DNA of 36,176 nt from CAYHVK01 sp964360255 (GTDB taxonomy: Bacteria > Bdellovibrionota > Bdellovibrionia > Bdellovibrionales > UBA1609), in the NCBI GenBank assembly GCA_964360255.1, contig CAYHVK010000023.1:1-36176 (forward strand). The letters are read 5' to 3'. A program made the translations under genes and the position numbers. A model generated the notes under the pieces. It searched no databases and was not told where the DNA came from. It saw only the letters and a list, made by a program, of their open reading frames with translations. Below are positions 32,659 to 36,176 of this stretch, piece by piece. Every line of letters starts with the position of its first letter. The stretch's first letter is position 1.

Positions 32659-33498
32659 ATGAGCCAATATATTGTAGAAGAAAAAAACGATACGCTGACG
32701 ATTCACTTTCCTAAAGAATTGAATCAGGAGGCGAGTGCACAATTGGCCAGCGAGTCACCAAGCTGGTTGTTAAGTAAGGCCACGACATATGTATTCAACT
32801 TCTCGAAGCTGGATTTAATTGAATTAAGTTCGATGCGCGAATTGCTTTTAATTGCCCGCAATATAAGAACCAATAATAAAGAGCTTTATACTGTAGGGGC
32901 AATAAAAGAGATCCGGCGTTTATTGGATTCAATTGGTTGCGGACACAATTTCGGATTTATCCAAGATGTAAGTGCGATGCCAGTTAAAGAGACGAGTGCA
33001 AAAGGCGCAGCCATCAACGTAGACATTATTAACCCATTTGTTGAAGCCACAGTAAAAATATTGAAAATGCAATGTCAGGTCGATGCTACGATTGGTCGCC
33101 CCTTTGTTAAATCAGAGACCGACCAGCCGCCAGTTGAACTTGCAGGTGTCATCAATATGACCTGCGATCAATTTCAGGGTAGTGTTATCCTATGCTTCTG
33201 CTCGGCCGTCTTCTTTAAAATATACGAGAATATGTTGGGCGAAAAAGTTTCCAGCATCACAGCTGAGGTCGAAGATGCGGCCTGTGAGCTACTCAATATT
33301 ATTTACGGCACGGCGAAAGCCACTCTCAATGAAAAATTGAAAACGAATCTTAAGCCTTCTCTGCCCACCGTTTTATCAGGTGAGAAGATTCGAGTCCGTC
33401 ACAGAACTTCGAAGCCGATCGTCGTGCTGCCATTTACGAGCACTGCCGGTGAATTTCATATTGAGATTGCGATCGAAGATCTTTTGATCAAGTCGTAA
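32659..33498 (+). CDS. STAS-CheX fusion protein (putative CheY-P phosphatase)
   Basis: A 279-residue cytosolic protein. Residues about 1-105 form a STAS-like domain (TLTIHFPKELN, YVFNFSKLDLIELSSMRELL, with Ser57/Ser58 at the usual regulatory position). Residues about 117-279 match a CheX-type domain; the E-x-x-N catalytic motif used by CheX and CheC phosphatases is seen as Glu210 and Asn213 in AACELLNIIYGTAK. CheX enzymes dephosphorylate CheY-P. The STAS part may link this to a Ser/Thr kinase or partner-switch input (inference). The ribosome-binding site is GGGG about 6 bases before ATG 32659. It lies between cheY and the HD-GYP-like gene. Confidence 0.8.
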   Translation: MSQYIVEEKNDTLTIHFPKELNQEASAQLASESPSWLLSKATTYVFNFSKLDLIELSSMRELLLIARNIRTNNKELYTVGAIKEIRRLLDSIGCGHNFGFIQDVSAMPVKETSAKGAAINVDIINPFVEATVKILKMQCQVDATIGRPFVKSETDQPPVELAGVINMTCDQFQGSVILCFCSAVFFKIYENMLGEKVSSITAEVEDAACELLNIIYGTAKATLNEKLKTNLKPSLPTVLSGEKIRVRHRTSKPIVVLPFTSTAGEFHIEIAIEDLLIKS

Positions 33499-33518
33499 GC
33501 CCTGAGGAGAAAGTGAAT

Positions 33519-34847
33519 ATGCGTGCATTGAATATTCTTTTTATTGGTGTCGATGGGCCTCTCACTGAGCGCCTGTTGCGCGGAGTTGAGGGTAAAGTCG
33601 AAGTCCGCAGTATTTGTCGTGCTAGCGATTTTGAAGACATTATCTTCGCACTTGAACCTACAGAACAGGATCTTATCATATGCAGTAACGCCATAGCCGA
33701 GTTATCACCGGCGGAAATCGCTCAGGCGACGCGCACCAACTGTCCGCAAGTGCCGATGTTTTACATTACCTGTCAGGCAGAGTCTTTGCAGATCAGAGAT
33801 CTGAAAAAAAATGGTTTTAACGAAGTCTTTTTTATACCCAGTGATTTGGATATGCTTGGGGATTTCATACGGCAAGTGCAGTTAAATTCTTCATGCTCTG
33901 TTGCCAAGCGATTGAAACCAGTCTCAATGCTCGATTTCGGATCTGAGCCGTTAGAGTTTGATGTCAGTTTATTTTTGCCAGCTAACAATAAATATTTGAA
34001 AATAGCAAAGTCCGGCACAGGTATAACTGATAAGCACTTAAGCCGACTTAAGAGTTCGAATGTGGCGTCGCTTTATGTGAATCAAGAAGATTTAGGAAAA
34101 TATTTTTCGTATGTCAGTCAACGTCTTAAATCTTCTACAGCGCTCGACCCTGAGGCCAAAGACAAAAATAAAGTGTTAGTAAGAAATTTATTTATTGATG
34201 TGTTATCGAGTGCCGAGGGTAGCTTTGAGGACGCGCGTAGCCTTTTAGATTCCAGTCGCACGATAGTGAGTACATTTATCGCAAAAGGCTTAGTGGATAA
34301 TATCAACGATCAATTGCTTCGAATCATGGGCGATGAAAGTGGTTCTTACGCACACGCCTACAGAACAGCTTCTTACGCCACTTTATTGTCTAATATCCTT
34401 GAAATCGGCCGACCTGAGATCGTTGGTATCGCCGCTCTTTTTCATGATGTAAGTTTACTGCATTTAGAGTCGGCAGAAAGCAAAGACGTACATTTAATGC
34501 CACCAGAGCTGCAGAAAATTCATCTTGAGCATCCACTTGAGGCTGTTAAGACCATGCAATCAAAACGCATGGTGATAGATAAAGATCTCAAAGACGCAAT
34601 TGAGCAGCATCATGAGCGTCCTGACGGAAAAGGTTTTCCAAAGGGCTTGGTCAGTCATCGTATCAGCGACAATGCACAAATTCTCTCATTGGCGAGCCAG
34701 CTTGACGAGCACATGACAGTTAAGCCCGGAAAGAAGCGCTACACTCCGCTCGAAGCAATTAAAAAAATCTCCGAGAACGGCTCGATTAAACCTGAAATTA
34801 TAACGAAAACTTTAGCTATATTTAAAATTAGCGAAGGGGTCATATGA
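33519..34847 (+). CDS. Degenerate-receiver / HD-GYP-like protein (putative cyclic-di-GMP phosphodiesterase)
   Basis: A protein of 442 residues from ATG 33519. GTG 33513 is an alternative start but lies only 3 bases after GAGGAG (33504-33509); ATG 33519 is at the normal 9 bases. Numbers below count from the GTG. Residues about 6-120 resemble a receiver but have Ser/Asn (IICSNAIAE) where the phospho-Asp should be. The C-terminal 165 residues are an HD-GYP-type domain: His281, HD at 311-312, His340, HHERPDGKGFP (366-376) and Asp398. The metal ligands appear complete, but HDIGK reads HDVSL and GYP reads GFP. HD-GYP proteins hydrolyse cyclic-di-GMP; a Bdellovibrio member lacking the same tyrosine (Bd1817) has been studied structurally. 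Activity here is uncertain. The stop overlaps the next ATG by 4 bases. Confidence 0.8.
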   Translation: MRALNILFIGVDGPLTERLLRGVEGKVEVRSICRASDFEDIIFALEPTEQDLIICSNAIAELSPAEIAQATRTNCPQVPMFYITCQAESLQIRDLKKNGFNEVFFIPSDLDMLGDFIRQVQLNSSCSVAKRLKPVSMLDFGSEPLEFDVSLFLPANNKYLKIAKSGTGITDKHLSRLKSSNVASLYVNQEDLGKYFSYVSQRLKSSTALDPEAKDKNKVLVRNLFIDVLSSAEGSFEDARSLLDSSRTIVSTFIAKGLVDNINDQLLRIMGDESGSYAHAYRTASYATLLSNILEIGRPEIVGIAALFHDVSLLHLESAESKDVHLMPPELQKIHLEHPLEAVKTMQSKRMVIDKDLKDAIEQHHERPDGKGFPKGLVSHRISDNAQILSLASQLDEHMTVKPGKKRYTPLEAIKKISENGSIKPEIITKTLAIFKISEGVI

Positions 34848-35227
34848 ATATTCTATTATGTGATGACAGCAACGTTATGTTGTCATTATTCGAGCGACGA
34901 TTGGTTGCCGCTGGCTACAAGGTCGTCGGTAAAGCGCGAGACGGTTTTGAATGTATCGAGCTGTATAAGCGTATGCGTCCGGACCTTGTTCTTCTTGATA
35001 TTACTATGCCCAACAAAGATGGCCGTGAATGTCTTGTCGAACTTTTAACTCTCGACAGCGCCGCATCGGTCATTATGGTTTCGGCGGTAGCAGACGGTGA
35101 AGTGCAAACTAATTGTATGAACGTCGGGGCAAAAGCTTTTATTAGTAAAGCCCGCCTTCGTTCAGATGAAGAATTTAAAACTAATGTTCTAGATACTTTG
35201 CAGTCTGTCTTTAAGACGGCTGCGTAA
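34844..35227 (+). CDS. Single-domain CheY-like response regulator
   Basis: A 127-residue receiver. ILLCDDSNVM (Asp7, Asp8), phospho-acceptor Asp52 in LLDITMPNKDG, Ser/Ala in MVSAVADG and Lys in FISKARLRSDEEF are visible; the Pro that usually follows the Lys is Ala, with a charged final helix. The start overlaps the HD-GYP-like stop by 4 bases (ATGA), and the histidine kinase gene starts 11 bases after its stop. This arrangement suggests a receiver shared by, or standing between, those two proteins, although that is inference. Confidence 0.9.
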   Translation: MNILLCDDSNVMLSLFERRLVAAGYKVVGKARDGFECIELYKRMRPDLVLLDITMPNKDGRECLVELLTLDSAASVIMVSAVADGEVQTNCMNVGAKAFISKARLRSDEEFKTNVLDTLQSVFKTAA

Positions 35228-35238
35228 GAAGGGGTTTT

Positions 35239-36176
35239 ATGATTTCTCAGCAATTGCAAACCAACGAAACTCAAGAGCAATTTCTGTTGCGACAAGGGAT
35301 GGCGTACAGTCAGTTGCTCAAAGAGACATTTCAGCAAATTTTCAACATAGAACTTGTAGTTGAAACGCCGGTTCTTCAGCCTGAGGGTATACGTTCGAGC
35401 AAAGATATCTCGGTCTCGGTTTTATTTACCGGTACTGTTTATGGTGAGTATGTTTTGACAGTGAATGAAGCGACTGCGTATCAGCTCATTGGCAAATCAG
35501 CTCAAGATATACAGACGCAAAACCCGGCGGTATTGCGTGATGAAGTTGGTGATGCGCTTTGCGAGCTTTTGAATTTAGTGGTTGGTCAGGCGGTTGTGGG
35601 AATCAGCCAAAAACATAATAAATTAACTATCACATCGCCAAAAATCAGTTTCGGCCAAGTGAGACATCCTAGGTATCGGGCGGTCAAAGGTGTGCTGCAA
35701 TCTTCGTTCGGCGAAGTTGAGAGTTATCTTTATATAGATTATATGAAGCTGGACATTTCAACTTCGTACAGTGAAGCGCTGACCTCTTTGCAGGTCGCCA
35801 ATGCTGAATTACGAGAAGCTTTTCAGAAATTGCAGATTCAACAAGAGCGCTTAATTTATTCAGAGAAAATGAGCGCGCTTGGCACCATGGCGGCGGGTGT
35901 GGCCCACGAAATCAACACTCCACTGGCTACGATTTCTATGGCTGAAGGGAATATGAAATCGATGTTAGAAGATTTAAATTTCGATCGCGTGAGTTTTGAA
36001 AAATCATTGAATGTTATCGAGAAGACTGTGCAAAGAATCGTTAAAGTCACGACGGCTCTGCGAGCCTATGCAAAAGATGGCGCGGGTGGAACTTACGAGC
36101 CTGTAAGTTTGGGCCGAGTTGTCGATGAATCTCTTATTTTTTGTGAGAGCGCTATGAAAGACGCCGGTATCAAGAT
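35239..36176 (+). CDS. Histidine kinase with N-terminal CheX-like domain (partial, runs off the window)
   Basis: 312 residues are visible, open to the window end. AAGGGG lies 5 bases before ATG 35239. Residues about 18-175 resemble a CheC/CheX-type domain: SVLFTGTVYGEYVLTVNE, then DEVGDALCELLNLVVGQAV, with Glu109 and Asn112 in the E-x-x-N arrangement of CheX phosphatases. A coiled coil (about 178-208) leads to a HisKA domain with the H box GVAHEINTPLATISM (His223), so this is a kinase of the family that autophosphorylates a histidine. The ATPase domain is expected beyond the edge (VSLGRVVDESLIFCES begins it). No membrane segment is seen, so it is cytosolic. Directly follows a CheY-like gene. 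Confidence 0.82.
   Translation, partial: MISQQLQTNETQEQFLLRQGMAYSQLLKETFQQIFNIELVVETPVLQPEGIRSSKDISVSVLFTGTVYGEYVLTVNEATAYQLIGKSAQDIQTQNPAVLRDEVGDALCELLNLVVGQAVVGISQKHNKLTITSPKISFGQVRHPRYRAVKGVLQSSFGEVESYLYIDYMKLDISTSYSEALTSLQVANAELREAFQKLQIQQERLIYSEKMSALGTMAAGVAHEINTPLATISMAEGNMKSMLEDLNFDRVSFEKSLNVIEKTVQRIVKVTTALRAYAKDGAGGTYEPVSLGRVVDESLIFCESAMKDAGIK

Overview
The window reads as chromosomal DNA of a Gram-negative, deltaproteobacterium-like organism. My best guess is a member of the Bdellovibrionota, such as a Bdellovibrio relative. Supporting signs are outer-membrane and lipoprotein export signals, a DUF3015 protein, a DUF4105 protein, a giant Calx-beta lipoprotein, and a large chemosensory cluster with an HD-GYP-type protein that lacks the GYP tyrosine. 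The taxon is inferred from gene content, not proven. Coding density is high. No tRNA, rRNA, CRISPR array or prophage was seen, and no gene-free stretch exceeds 300 bases.

Region 1 (1-18093) is a cell-surface and secreted-protein region. It opens with a single-domain Y1 (IS200-like/RAYT-like) transposase whose stop codon lies at the edge of the ribosome-binding site of a secreted trypsin-like protease. Next comes a 9.7-kb gene for a 3,219-residue lipoprotein: ten tandem Calx-beta repeats, two beta-helix-like segments each opened by a W/NW motif, and a DUF2341 plus LamG-like block nested inside a Calx-beta repeat. It is followed by an exported S41-type protease overlapping a DUF4105 (Lnb-like) protein with a probable outer-membrane barrel tail, a small DUF3015 protein, and an alpha/beta-hydrolase lipoprotein whose signal-peptide codons contain an intrinsic terminator. 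Then come a queuosine-precursor transporter (YhhQ family, minus strand), a small secreted four-cysteine protein, and a perfect 54-bp palindrome.

Region 2 (18094-22973) has a minus-strand pair: a dicarboxylate/amino-acid symporter followed by an HEXXH metalloprotease-like protein with an apparent C-terminal outer-membrane barrel. A plus-strand small soluble protein follows, with its own sigma70-like promoter and a GTG start.

Region 3 (23057-36176) is a chemosensory and phosphorelay locus. On the minus strand, cheA (two HPt domains, two CheW-like domains and a C-terminal receiver), cheW, a soluble PAS-PAS chemoreceptor, cheB, a CheY-like regulator and cheR form one tightly packed run. After a short gap come an OmpR-type regulator and a receiver-HPt protein with overlapping start and stop codons. 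Divergently, on the plus strand, lie cheY, a STAS-CheX fusion, a degenerate-receiver/HD-GYP-like protein, another CheY-like regulator, and a histidine kinase with an N-terminal CheX-like domain, cut by the window edge. There is no transmembrane receptor and no flagellar gene here. The set looks more like an intracellular-signal chemosensory pathway linked to phosphorelay, and possibly cyclic-di-GMP, than a plain swimming-control operon. That interpretation is inference.
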